Shown here in pieces: positions 36,114 to 44,807 of a stretch of DNA of 64,000 nt. The notes beneath the pieces are model-generated. The model was not told the DNA's origin. It did not search any database and was given only the letters and a program-made list of their open reading frames with translations. The position numbers were made by a program, and so were the translations under genes. The stretch's first letter is position 1, and each line of letters opens with the position of its first letter. This DNA comes from Bin55 sp028819195 (GTDB lineage: Bacteria > Pseudomonadota > Gammaproteobacteria > Pseudomonadales > Azotimanducaceae), in NCBI GenBank assembly GCA_028819195.1, contig JAPPMF010000012.1, positions 62,001-126,000 of the forward strand, read 5' to 3'.

Positions 36114-37280
36114 TCACTGTTCAACTCCTCTTGCTACAACCAGAGCTGGTGTTTGCAAGACCTGCAAATCTCTTAAAGGATCACCCTCAATAAAAAGAAA
36201 GTCAGCTGATAATCCAACTTGCAATGAACCGAAACGATCAGCACAACCAAGTGCAAGTGCTGCATCTCCTGTTGAAGACTTCAATACTTCAAGTGGTGTC
36301 ATGTCTGCTAAATTCGCAAACAAACTCAATCCCTTTGCAAATTCGTGATGATATACTTTGGGAATTCCAGCGTCCGTCGAGGCAATAAATTTAACCCCCG
36401 CCTTACACATGAGTCGAAACGATTCCCTGATCAATTGACCTTCCTGGTTATTTTTGTCGATGTACTTTGACCATTCGGAGTTGATCGTTGGTGACACCCA
36501 AGTGTTATTACTAACGATATCCGCGATCACGTGTAAGTCACAATGTGAACGTTCTCCCTCCTGATTAAACCACGAACAATGCTCAATGGTTTTAACACCA
36601 GCGAGTGAAGCTCGATGAATGCCTTCGGTACCGTGACAATGAGCTGCAACGTCATATCCCAAATCTTTCGCATACTGCACTGCAAACGATAAATCATTCA
36701 AGGAAAACTGCGACTGACCGGGGTTCGTATTTGGTGTATAAACTCCGCCAGTTGCCATAACTTTGATAAGATCTACATCGTGCCGATGTTGTCGATCAAT
36801 TACAGTTTGAATGTCTCCTGTATTCTCAACACCACCACCCCAAAAATAACAATGTCCATCTGGAGTAGTCAGAGGTTGTCCCGCACACAACAACCTCGGT
36901 CCCGGTATCTCGCCACGAAGAATCCGATTTCGTAATTCAATTTCCAACCATTTTCCACCCCCCAAATCTCGGGCAGTTGTGATCCCCATATCGACCATCC
37001 GCTTAGCACGACGGTTCATCTTTTCTATTGTTACTTCCTTTGGTTCATTAAGAAACTCTTCGATACTTGTATGGTCGGGATCAACCGAAATATGAATGTG
37101 TGAATCGATTAAACCAGGAATAACAGTTAGTCCACTCATGTCTTTTACAACACCGTCAGTCTTGCCCAAACCACTAACTGCCTCATTACAAACTGTTATA
37201 GAAGATTGCTCTGAGTATTCATCACTGATCCCATCCCAAAGTCGAACATTGTTGTAAGTTGTGGTACAAATATCCTTCAT
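36114..37280 (-). CDS. Amidohydrolase family metal-dependent hydrolase
   Basis: A 388-residue cytoplasmic TIM-barrel hydrolase. VIPGLIDSHIHIS gives the first HxH metal site. DLIKVMATGGVYTPN holds a lysine that is often carbamylated in this family. DVAAHCHGTEGIHRA, KTIEHCSW and ASTDAGIPKVYHHEF supply the remaining histidines and final aspartate. The small beta domain is formed by both ends (SADFLFIEGDPLRD). The closest-known relatives by pattern are imidazolonepropionase-like and Xaa-Pro or Xaa-Arg dipeptidase members; the substrate is not readable. It starts at ATG 37280 and ends 93 bases from the tRNA-Val gene. Confidence 0.88.
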   Translation of the reverse strand: MKDICTTTYNNVRLWDGISDEYSEQSSITVCNEAVSGLGKTDGVVKDMSGLTVIPGLIDSHIHISVDPDHTSIEEFLNEPKEVTIEKMNRRAKRMVDMGITTARDLGGGKWLEIELRNRILRGEIPGPRLLCAGQPLTTPDGHCYFWGGGVENTGDIQTVIDRQHRHDVDLIKVMATGGVYTPNTNPGQSQFSLNDLSFAVQYAKDLGYDVAAHCHGTEGIHRASLAGVKTIEHCSWFNQEGERSHCDLHVIADIVSNNTWVSPTINSEWSKYIDKNNQEGQLIRESFRLMCKAGVKFIASTDAGIPKVYHHEFAKGLSLFANLADMTPLEVLKSSTGDAALALGCADRFGSLQVGLSADFLFIEGDPLRDLQVLQTPALVVARGVEQ

Positions 37281-37387
37281 ATGTGCCTATCCGGTAGCAT
37301 AATATTTCAAAAATCTTTAAAAAACATCAATTTACACCTGATCTCGTGTAGAATAACTAGTGATTTCTAGCTGGAATGGACTCCCAA

Positions 37388-37495
37388 ATGAAATTGAACG
37401 CAAAGTTTCTATCTTATTCATCCTCGTTTCTAATGCGCTTGAAGGCTAAAACTACATGGTCTTCTCTCAAATTTATTCGAACTACACTTCGATGA
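37388..37495 (+). CDS. Possible 35-residue leader peptide upstream of the Coq4-like gene
   Basis: A short frame (MKLNAKFLSYSS to FIRTTLR, rich in Lys, Arg and Ser) whose stop overlaps, as ATGA, an in-frame ATG at 37492 of the next gene. That arrangement would allow translational coupling. Alternatively it is a frameshifted N-terminus of the Coq4-like protein, or chance. No strong ribosome binding site is seen. Confidence 0.25.
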   Translation: MKLNAKFLSYSSSFLMRLKAKTTWSSLKFIRTTLR

Positions 37496-38268
37496 AAAAT
37501 ACATCAGAAACCGTACAAAAGACAACGCTAGCGGAAAGTAACGTTAATGCGTTAGCTTCAAGTTGGTTAGAAAAAGTTCGTCAACACTTCGCACGTGTTC
37601 GAGAATTATTGAAATCAATTCGCGCTCTCCTGATTAATCCTGACGATACTGAAAAGGCTTTCGAAATCATTGGTGAGCTACGAGGTAAAGAGTTACGCAA
37701 ATCCTTTAGCCGTTTTCAAAATTCCGTGTATGGCAACAAAATCCTGCAGAAGCAAGTAGATTTAATCGACGTGTTGAATGATCGTAAAACCTTGACTACA
37801 TTGGATGAAAATTCACTCGGTCGAGTCTATTTAAAGTTCATCGATGCGAATCAATTGAGTCCTGATGGACTAGTCGATGCCAGCGCTGACACGTACCCGG
37901 ATATTCAAGACGAAAATGTGCTTCGTTATGCTCAACGCAATCGGGATAGTCATGATCTATGGCACACTTTGACCCAATACGGTCGCGATCCGCTCGGTGA
38001 ATTGTGTTTATTGGCGTTTACCTATGCACAAACTCAAAACTCTGGGGTTGGACTCATCGCATTAATTGGCAGTTTTCGGTTTTATCGAATATATGGACAT
38101 GGTACATTCGGTGCAATCTGGCGAGCTTATAGAGATGGAAAACAAGCGAGCTGGTTACCCGAGCAACCATTTGAAGACATGCTGTCTTTAAATGTAGAGC
38201 ACGTACGTATCATGCTTTCAATTCCACCTCCTACAGCTTACCTTTTGGTAATGTCCCGGCAGCGATGA
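37456..38268 (+). CDS. Coq4-like ubiquinone biosynthesis family protein
   Basis: Coq4 in eukaryotes organises the ubiquinone synthesis complex and has recently been linked to ring decarboxylation and hydroxylation; bacterial relatives are less studied. The 270-residue protein has the Coq4 metal motif HDxxHx11E: H166, D167, H170 and E182 in SHDLWHTLTQYGRDPLGE. LGELCLLAFTYAQ and IALIGSFR follow. The first ~40 residues are not conserved-looking. The start could be ATG 37456 (preceded by GAAGG, 11 bases) or ATG 37492. No other ubiquinone gene adjoins it. Confidence 0.82.
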   Translation: MVFSQIYSNYTSMKNTSETVQKTTLAESNVNALASSWLEKVRQHFARVRELLKSIRALLINPDDTEKAFEIIGELRGKELRKSFSRFQNSVYGNKILQKQVDLIDVLNDRKTLTTLDENSLGRVYLKFIDANQLSPDGLVDASADTYPDIQDENVLRYAQRNRDSHDLWHTLTQYGRDPLGELCLLAFTYAQTQNSGVGLIALIGSFRFYRIYGHGTFGAIWRAYRDGKQASWLPEQPFEDMLSLNVEHVRIMLSIPPPTAYLLVMSRQR

Positions 38269-38438
38269 GTTCATGAATTTGTTAGTTTCTCAATTTTTAA
38301 TCTGACAATTGCCGATCGCAGCATCCTCTAATTCAAACTGCGATACTTCCACTTCCGGGAATTTAGCTACTCAATACCGTATCTCAAGCATCACATTTCG
38401 TAACGTCCATATTGAGTTTAACTGCGAGAAAAATTGGT

Positions 38439-39713
38439 CTATAGCGAGATCACCGTCCACAAAAACAGTCCCACAATACCTACAACTAAGGTCATCGAAT
38501 ACAACATTAGTATTACTAGAAACTTGAATATTGAGACAAAAATACCGGAACCGTAAAAATGTTTGAAAGATAGAAACGTATGAACTAGAATCAGTAATTG
38601 CAAGATTGGCCAAAAAGCCATTTCAATCCACAAAGTGTCTCCTGGTATTAAACTCGCCATCAAAATCGCAGCCAAAATACCGAAAAACGACAATATAAAA
38701 ATCACAGCGTGGGCGTGCATCGCATAAATCAATTGAAAAACTAAACGGATTCCCTTACCCAACTGAATTGTAGCTAGGAGTAAGACTATGATTGGCAACA
38801 GCAGAAACATCATAATTGGTAGTTTTTCAATCATGTCATCTATAAATCGCCGCGGATCGTCAGCAATCTTGATAAGTAACCGTAAAACGTCGACTGAAAA
38901 TGGCAGAATCTCTTCTTGCTCTTCTGTCCGAAGACTGTTAGCTAGGTTGATGATCGTATCTTTCAAAAACGACGATGGCTGCCGAAGAAGTTCTGATACA
39001 ATCTCTGCTGCCTCTGCACTCTCGGTGTGGTGAAATACGGTGTTAACGATTTCCTCGGAGTCGCGAAATGCTAGTAGTAGTTTCCGCAAGTTTTCAACAC
39101 GTCGTTCAACGTCTTGAACCGCCGCATTCTCGACCCGTTTAGCGCTGTCAATAATTCGAATCTGTTGTTTGACGTTCTCATACCCGGTGCTGAATGTCCC
39201 CCTGCGATTAAACAGTAGATTGTCGACTATTTCACGCGCGTGAGGATCGAAGTCTAAGTTGATGGGTCGTGCAACTATATGGCGATCAATTATCGATAAT
39301 GTCTCAGTTTTTTCGGAGTCTGTCGGCGGGATTAAAGTAACCTCAGTACTCGAATCCTTAGCAGCCGATGAATTACTTAGTGCGGCTGTGATCGCCACAA
39401 TCGCAAAAAACATTAGATTACTAAACAAGTAAAGTCGTATTGGCCGAATATAACGCGCTCGTTTGTTTTCCCGAAACTCTACCGAGAGACGGCCTGGTTT
39501 GAAAAATAGTGTGAATAACGATTTGAAAACATACGCGTCGACATCAAACAACTCTTTGATGAAATCCCCAATAACTAAGAAAATCGAACGGTTGTAATGC
39601 GTGTTCTTCTGACCACATTGAGAACAGTACAACCCAGTCAACACTGCCTTACAGCTATCGCAGGTAATTACTACTTCAACTTCATTGGTTGGTTGGTCGT
39701 TTTCTACACACAT
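38439..39713 (-). CDS. DUF3667-like membrane protein with N-terminal zinc ribbon
   Basis: A 424-residue inner membrane protein. Two cysteine pairs (CDSC and CSQCGQKN, residues about 18-40) form a zinc ribbon. FFKPGRLSVEFRENKRARYIRPIRLYLFSNLMFF is the family's conserved join into the first membrane helix and spans residues about 70-105. A long soluble, charged middle region (about 120-290) with helical repeats follows. Four C-terminal membrane helices end the protein. DUF3667 proteins have no assigned function. The gene stands alone on its strand, with a divergent exported hydrolase gene upstream and a convergent Coq4-like gene downstream. Confidence 0.85.
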   Translation of the reverse strand: MCVENDQPTNEVEVVITCDSCKAVLTGLYCSQCGQKNTHYNRSIFLVIGDFIKELFDVDAYVFKSLFTLFFKPGRLSVEFRENKRARYIRPIRLYLFSNLMFFAIVAITAALSNSSAAKDSSTEVTLIPPTDSEKTETLSIIDRHIVARPINLDFDPHAREIVDNLLFNRRGTFSTGYENVKQQIRIIDSAKRVENAAVQDVERRVENLRKLLLAFRDSEEIVNTVFHHTESAEAAEIVSELLRQPSSFLKDTIINLANSLRTEEQEEILPFSVDVLRLLIKIADDPRRFIDDMIEKLPIMMFLLLPIIVLLLATIQLGKGIRLVFQLIYAMHAHAVIFILSFFGILAAILMASLIPGDTLWIEMAFWPILQLLILVHTFLSFKHFYGSGIFVSIFKFLVILMLYSMTLVVGIVGLFLWTVISL

Positions 39714-39876
39714 ATGGGAAAAAAGTTAATACGTATGGTTGTAGTAGTGAAGGATTCGGTATTCGAACTTTAATTGTAGGTACACTCTTATTAAGTTATT
39801 CCCGCTTGAGACATATTATCACAATTCGTCGATTCAAATTAGAATATACTGTGACAAGTTGAACTAAAACTGTCTA

Positions 39877-40725
39877 GTGTCGAAAGCGTTAAATACCACA
39901 AAGTACTACCTAGTTCTTCTAGCTTCCACGTATGTATTTCTCGTCGTACATCCTGTAAGTTCTGAGTCGGAATCTGAAAACGATTCGTTTCCATGGTTGT
40001 CAACCTTTGAAGTTGGCGAATTTGCTGAAACCTTCAATTCAAACCAGGAAGTGATCAAGTCGGGAAGAAAGCTGGCGCGACTACCGATAGGTGTACATTC
40101 TCTCGAAGAGGAACAGGAGGATGCACCTGTGGTGTTAATCGGAATACACGGTTTCGGTGTACATGGTTACGAGTGGGTGTATCCTTTAGTAACTTTGGAC
40201 TCTGAAAAGATTCATACCTTCTTTTATCGCTGGAATTCTCTGTATTCGCAATCTAAATCACGGGAAATCTTGATAAAAAAAATTGACAACATTACCGACG
40301 ATCGCCAAGCTCCTTTAGAAAAAGTTGTCCTCCTAGCTCACAGTTGTGGGGGTGTACTAGCGATTTCTGCCATCAAGGAATTACGATCTGACATTCAGTT
40401 CGAAATTCATACGATTGCAGCACCGTTAAATGGCCTGGGGATATTCACGGTTTGTGAACCACAAATCCCTGAAACCCTACCAGAAAATGTTGTAGTAAAG
40501 CAATGGCGCACAACGCGATCTAAAGATAGTGTGTTTTGGATATTTGCTGAAGATCCACAAGTAGTATTTATCGATCCTAGCGAAACCGTTAGATTACCAC
40601 CTTACCACCGTGGAGTTCGATTAGGACACGTTCGTTCAATTAGTTGGGTCGCCGAACAACTCGCTGGTGATCTGGTTGAGGAAGTAGATAGAAACGACGC
40701 ACTTGCTGATTCGGAAACTCCGTAA
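39877..40725 (+). CDS. Exported alpha/beta hydrolase, tandem copy 1
   Basis: A 282-residue protein with an N-terminal hydrophobic export segment (YYLVLLASTYVFLVVHPV). After a variable acidic linker, VVLIGIHGFGVHGYEW forms the oxyanion strand-loop of an alpha/beta hydrolase, and LLAHSCGGVLA is the nucleophile elbow with S156. The elbow has Ala in place of the first Gly of GxSxG. A late histidine in RLGHVRSISWV could complete the triad. It starts at GTG. The substrate is unknown; the fold resembles lipase- and esterase-like enzymes. The neighbour at 40817 is a close duplicate. Confidence 0.82.
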   Translation: MSKALNTTKYYLVLLASTYVFLVVHPVSSESESENDSFPWLSTFEVGEFAETFNSNQEVIKSGRKLARLPIGVHSLEEEQEDAPVVLIGIHGFGVHGYEWVYPLVTLDSEKIHTFFYRWNSLYSQSKSREILIKKIDNITDDRQAPLEKVVLLAHSCGGVLAISAIKELRSDIQFEIHTIAAPLNGLGIFTVCEPQIPETLPENVVVKQWRTTRSKDSVFWIFAEDPQVVFIDPSETVRLPPYHRGVRLGHVRSISWVAEQLAGDLVEEVDRNDALADSETP

Positions 40726-40816
40726 TTACTTTAACTGGTAACATGTTGTTAAATTTTCGACAAAATTTTTGAGGTAGCATGCTCGATACGCATTTAGTTA
40801 ACACACCGTATCAAAA

Positions 40817-41662
40817 ATGATCAGTTTCAAGTCAAAATACTATACCATTCTTGTCGTCGGGATTGCTTCTCTTTTCTTTGTTGGTGCCCTATGGTCTGAG
40901 GCCGAATCTGAATCTCTTGACGACTCATTTCCATGGTTGACAACATTTGAAGTCGGAGATTTCGCCAAAACTTACAAATCAAATCGCTTTGTTGTTAAAT
41001 CTGGTCGTCAACTCAGAAAACTTCCAGTAGGTTTACATTCGCTAGAAAAAGATCAAGAAGACACCCCAGTTGTGTTAATCGGAATACATGGGTACGGTGT
41101 GAGCGGTTATGAGTGGATTTATCCGTTCGTGACTTTAGATTCGGAGAATATTCACACTTTCTTCTTTCGTTGGAATTACCTACGTAAGAACTCCAATGCA
41201 CGCGAAATTATGCTTGAATCGATAGACGAAATTGTAGAAAGTCGCCAAGGGCCACTCGAGAAAATTGTCTTACTGACTCATAGTTGTGGTGGCGTGATGG
41301 CTATCTCAGCTATGGATGAGTTACGTTCGGATATTCCATTTGACCTGCATACTGTTGCATCACCTCTGAATGGTCTTGGTGTATTCACGGTCTGTAAACC
41401 TCGTATACCTAAAGTGGTTCCCGAAAACGTTACGGTTCATCAGTGGCGTACAACGCGTACAAAAGATAGTGTGTATTGGATCTTCGCCAAAGACCCACAG
41501 GTTGTTTCAATCGAACCCAGTTCTGCGGTTAGGTTACCACCTTATTATCGTGATGTACGTTTAGGTCACACACGTTCTCTCAGTTGGGTTGCCGAACAAC
41601 TCGCGGGCACTTTTAGTGAAAATCATGAGACTGAACCAATCGCTCGTTCTGACGATCTCTAG
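40817..41662 (+). CDS. Exported alpha/beta hydrolase, tandem copy 2
   Basis: A 281-residue duplicate of the gene at 39877, alike in nearly every block: DSFPWL(S/T)TFEVG, GIHGYGVSGYEW, LTHSCGGVMA with S156, and RLGHTRSLSWVAEQLAG. The signal segment (YYTILVVGIASLFFVGALW) and the C-terminal tail differ most. The order and spacing of catalytic motifs are identical, so the pair arose by tandem duplication and has since diverged mainly in the tail. Its last 50 bases overlap the convergent dnaE2 gene. Confidence 0.82.
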   Translation: MISFKSKYYTILVVGIASLFFVGALWSEAESESLDDSFPWLTTFEVGDFAKTYKSNRFVVKSGRQLRKLPVGLHSLEKDQEDTPVVLIGIHGYGVSGYEWIYPFVTLDSENIHTFFFRWNYLRKNSNAREIMLESIDEIVESRQGPLEKIVLLTHSCGGVMAISAMDELRSDIPFDLHTVASPLNGLGVFTVCKPRIPKVVPENVTVHQWRTTRTKDSVYWIFAKDPQVVSIEPSSAVRLPPYYRDVRLGHTRSLSWVAEQLAGTFSENHETEPIARSDDL

Positions 41663-44600
41663 TCGCTAGGTTTTCTAATTTCTCGGTCAGATTAGTGATC
41701 TGACCAGCGACAACGTGAATCACTTCCCCTTCCCGTTCGACAATTCCTTTTACCCGAATCAGTTCGCCTTGTAGAATTTCCACTCGGTACTTATCCAACA
41801 CCGATTTCCAAACCACCACGTTACTGTTGCCAGTTTCATCTTCAAGTAAGAGAAATAGAACCCCAGTACTCGAACTAGGTCGTTGCCGACAAGTAATCAA
41901 TCCGGCAGTATGGATCAGTTGTCCGGGACGTACGGTGAACAAATCTTCGGCGACAACACAACGACGAAACTCTGTGTCACTCCGTAATAATTGCATGGGA
42001 TGATTCCCTAAGGTTAAACCTAAATAACTCAAGTCTGATACAAGATTCTCACCGACCGAGGGCGACGGCATGACTACGTCGGTGTGATAGGTTTCAGCAA
42101 CATTGCAGCGACTAGATAGCCCTGTTGGTCGTTCGATGCCGGCGGCATCCCAATGCGCTTGAAAGCGGTTCCCTGAAATCGCACTGAGTGCCCCTGCGCG
42201 AGCTAGCGAAGTGATTTCATGATCACACAACTGAGCTCTTTTGGCAAGATCACTGATATCCCGATAAGGTTGATTTGCTTCTACTTTTACACCAACTTCT
42301 TTCCCTAATCCTTTGATTTGACGCAATCCCACTCGTATAGCACCTTGCGGACGAGCGTACCCGGGATTGTTTTTAGTGCTTCGCTCAAGACGGTAGTCCC
42401 AGCCACTAGTTTGGACATCAACTTCGCGTACTTCCAGTCCATGACGGACGGCATCTTGTATGATTTGTGACGGTGAGTAAAACCCCATCGGCAAACTGTT
42501 TAGCAGGCCACAGTAAAAAGCCGCAGCTTCATGCCGTTTCAACCAAGCTGAAATGTACACTAATAGCGCAAAACTTACTGCATGAGATTCCGGAAAACCA
42601 TATTCACCAAACCCTTTAATCTGTTCAAAGATACGATCGGCAAACTCTCTTGGATGACCACGCTCTAACATACCTTTGACTAGCTTTTGTTGAAACTTCT
42701 CGAGTCCACCTTTCCGTCGCCAAGCAGCCATAGCCCGGCGAAGTTGATCCGCTTCGCCAGCAGTGAACCCCGCAGCAACCATCGATAATTCGATTACTTG
42801 CTCTTGAAAAATGGGGATTCCCAAGGTACGTTCAAGTACTTTACGTACGGCCTCATTCGAATAGGTAACTGGTTCTTTTTTCTCGCGGCGGCGTAGATAA
42901 GGATGAACCATTTTGCCTTGTATGGGACCTGGTCGCACAATCGCAACTTCAATGACCAAATCATAAAAACAGGCTGGTTTGAGACGAGGTAACATCGACA
43001 TTTGTGCCCGCGACTCGACTTGAAAAACTCCAATGCTATCGGCATTTTGGAGCATCTTATAAGCTGCTTCATCTTGGGTTGGAATACTGCTCAACGTCAG
43101 TTTACTCACTCCAGTTTGCTGGTTAAAACTATTCGCTAAATCCATCATTTTTCGAATAGCCGTGAGCATACCTAGACCTAAAACATCAACCTTGAGTAAA
43201 CACAGTGCCTCTAAATCATCTTTATCCCATTGAATGACTGTTCTATCTGGCATAGCAGCATTTTCTATCGGAACTAATTCTGACAACGGACCTTGCGAAA
43301 TCACAAACCCTCCAACATGCTGTGATAAATGCCGCGGAAATCCACGAATAGTCTGCACTAACTCAATAAATTGCTGGATTGTCTTCGTTTTACTGTTCAC
43401 TCCAGCACTCCGCAACCTAGTCTCGAACTCAGTTGCGTTATCCCACCAAGCCATTGACTTAGCTAATAAATCTACTAAATCCAAATCTAGATCTAAGGCT
43501 TTACCTACATCACGAATCGCACTACGAGAACGATAAGTAATCAATGTTGCCGCTAACGCCGCTCGCTCCCGTGTGTACTTTGAATAGATAAATTGAATCA
43601 CTTCTTCACGTCTTTCATGCTCGAAGTCGACATCAATATCCGGTGGTTCGTGTCGCTCTTTCGACACAAATCTCTCAAACAATACGTGAATACAATCTGG
43701 ATCTACATTAGTGATATGTAAACAGTAGCAAACTGCAGAATTTGCTGCTGAGCCCCTACCCTGACACAAAATATTTCGGTCTCGCGCAAAACGAACTACA
43801 TCATACACCGTAAGAAAGTAATACTCGTACTGTAGTTCTGCGATTAATTGCAGTTCCTTTTCAATTAACTGTTCGATCTCATTAGGTATTCCTTGTGGCC
43901 AACGTAATCTCGCACCTTCATAAGTGAGTTGTCGTAGGTATTGCGATGCGGTTAGACCTTGAGGTACTAATTCGGATGGATATTCATACCGTAACAAATC
44001 CAACGAAAAATCGCAAGTACGAGCGATCTTGACAGATTCTTGTAGTAACTCTTCGGCATACAGTTGCTGCAAAACTTGATACGGCCGTAAATGATGTTCA
44101 GCATTAGGGTATGCCTCTTTACCTAATTGTGCAACCGTCGTTCCGAGTCGTATCGCCGTCAGCGTGTCTTGCAACGGTTTGCGCTCGGCGACATGCATAT
44201 GTACGGCGTTACTAGCAACAATAGGTAATGCAAACTGCATCGACAAAGTGAGAATATTTGCAGTCTGATTCAAATCACGGTCAGTTAAAAATAATTCCAA
44301 TGCCAACCATAAATGTGAGATTCGTTCTCGTAGTTTTTGCCCTTGCTGTAACAACCGTTCAAGTGGCAATCCCCGCGGTATCCATAAAACGAAACATTCC
44401 TTGGTCGCCTCCCCTAGATCAGTCAAGTGCAACTCATACTGACCTTTCTCTGACCGTCTTCTTCCCGTTGTGATTAAAGTTGAAAGTTGTGCATACGCGT
44501 GCCGTGTAGGCGCTATTATTACGAGGTCTAAAAAATCGTTTTCTGCTGTATCCAAGACTCGAAATTCTGAACCAACAATAAGTTTGATACCAGATTGTTT

Positions 44601-44807
44601 AGCAGCGACATGTGCTTTGACGATACCGGACAACGAACATTCGTCGGTAATTGCTATCGCTTCGTATCCTAACTTCTTAGCTTGGATAACAAGTTCCTCC
44701 GGATGAGACGCACCATGTAAAAAGGAATAATTGCTCTTACAGTGTAACTCAGCAAAAGCCACACAATCCATTGCCGTATTGTCGTTCGCTTTAGGAAAAA
44801 TAGCCAT
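41613..44807 (-). CDS. dnaE2: Error-prone DNA polymerase III alpha homolog (ImuC/DnaE2)
   Basis: Translesion polymerase of the ImuA-ImuB-DnaE2 mutasome. The protein has about 1064 residues from ATG 44807, which overlaps imuB by 17 bases; a further open stretch upstream lies inside imuB. The N-terminal PHP domain starts AELHCKSNYSFLHGASHPEELV split around residue 20. PPDIDVDFEHERREEVI holds the catalytic aspartates, and CQGRGSAANSAVCYCL, GFGEYGFPESHAVSFALLVY and the C-terminal OB fold (GVLFLLLEDETGNSNVVVW) are the DnaE2 pattern. Family members need ImuB for clamp binding. The 3' end overlaps the convergent hydrolase gene by 50 bases. Confidence 0.95.
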   Translation of the reverse strand: MAIFPKANDNTAMDCVAFAELHCKSNYSFLHGASHPEELVIQAKKLGYEAIAITDECSLSGIVKAHVAAKQSGIKLIVGSEFRVLDTAENDFLDLVIIAPTRHAYAQLSTLITTGRRRSEKGQYELHLTDLGEATKECFVLWIPRGLPLERLLQQGQKLRERISHLWLALELFLTDRDLNQTANILTLSMQFALPIVASNAVHMHVAERKPLQDTLTAIRLGTTVAQLGKEAYPNAEHHLRPYQVLQQLYAEELLQESVKIARTCDFSLDLLRYEYPSELVPQGLTASQYLRQLTYEGARLRWPQGIPNEIEQLIEKELQLIAELQYEYYFLTVYDVVRFARDRNILCQGRGSAANSAVCYCLHITNVDPDCIHVLFERFVSKERHEPPDIDVDFEHERREEVIQFIYSKYTRERAALAATLITYRSRSAIRDVGKALDLDLDLVDLLAKSMAWWDNATEFETRLRSAGVNSKTKTIQQFIELVQTIRGFPRHLSQHVGGFVISQGPLSELVPIENAAMPDRTVIQWDKDDLEALCLLKVDVLGLGMLTAIRKMMDLANSFNQQTGVSKLTLSSIPTQDEAAYKMLQNADSIGVFQVESRAQMSMLPRLKPACFYDLVIEVAIVRPGPIQGKMVHPYLRRREKKEPVTYSNEAVRKVLERTLGIPIFQEQVIELSMVAAGFTAGEADQLRRAMAAWRRKGGLEKFQQKLVKGMLERGHPREFADRIFEQIKGFGEYGFPESHAVSFALLVYISAWLKRHEAAAFYCGLLNSLPMGFYSPSQIIQDAVRHGLEVREVDVQTSGWDYRLERSTKNNPGYARPQGAIRVGLRQIKGLGKEVGVKVEANQPYRDISDLAKRAQLCDHEITSLARAGALSAISGNRFQAHWDAAGIERPTGLSSRCNVAETYHTDVVMPSPSVGENLVSDLSYLGLTLGNHPMQLLRSDTEFRRCVVAEDLFTVRPGQLIHTAGLITCRQRPSSSTGVLFLLLEDETGNSNVVVWKSVLDKYRVEILQGELIRVKGIVEREGEVIHVVAGQITNLTEKLENLATRDRQNERLVQSHDFH

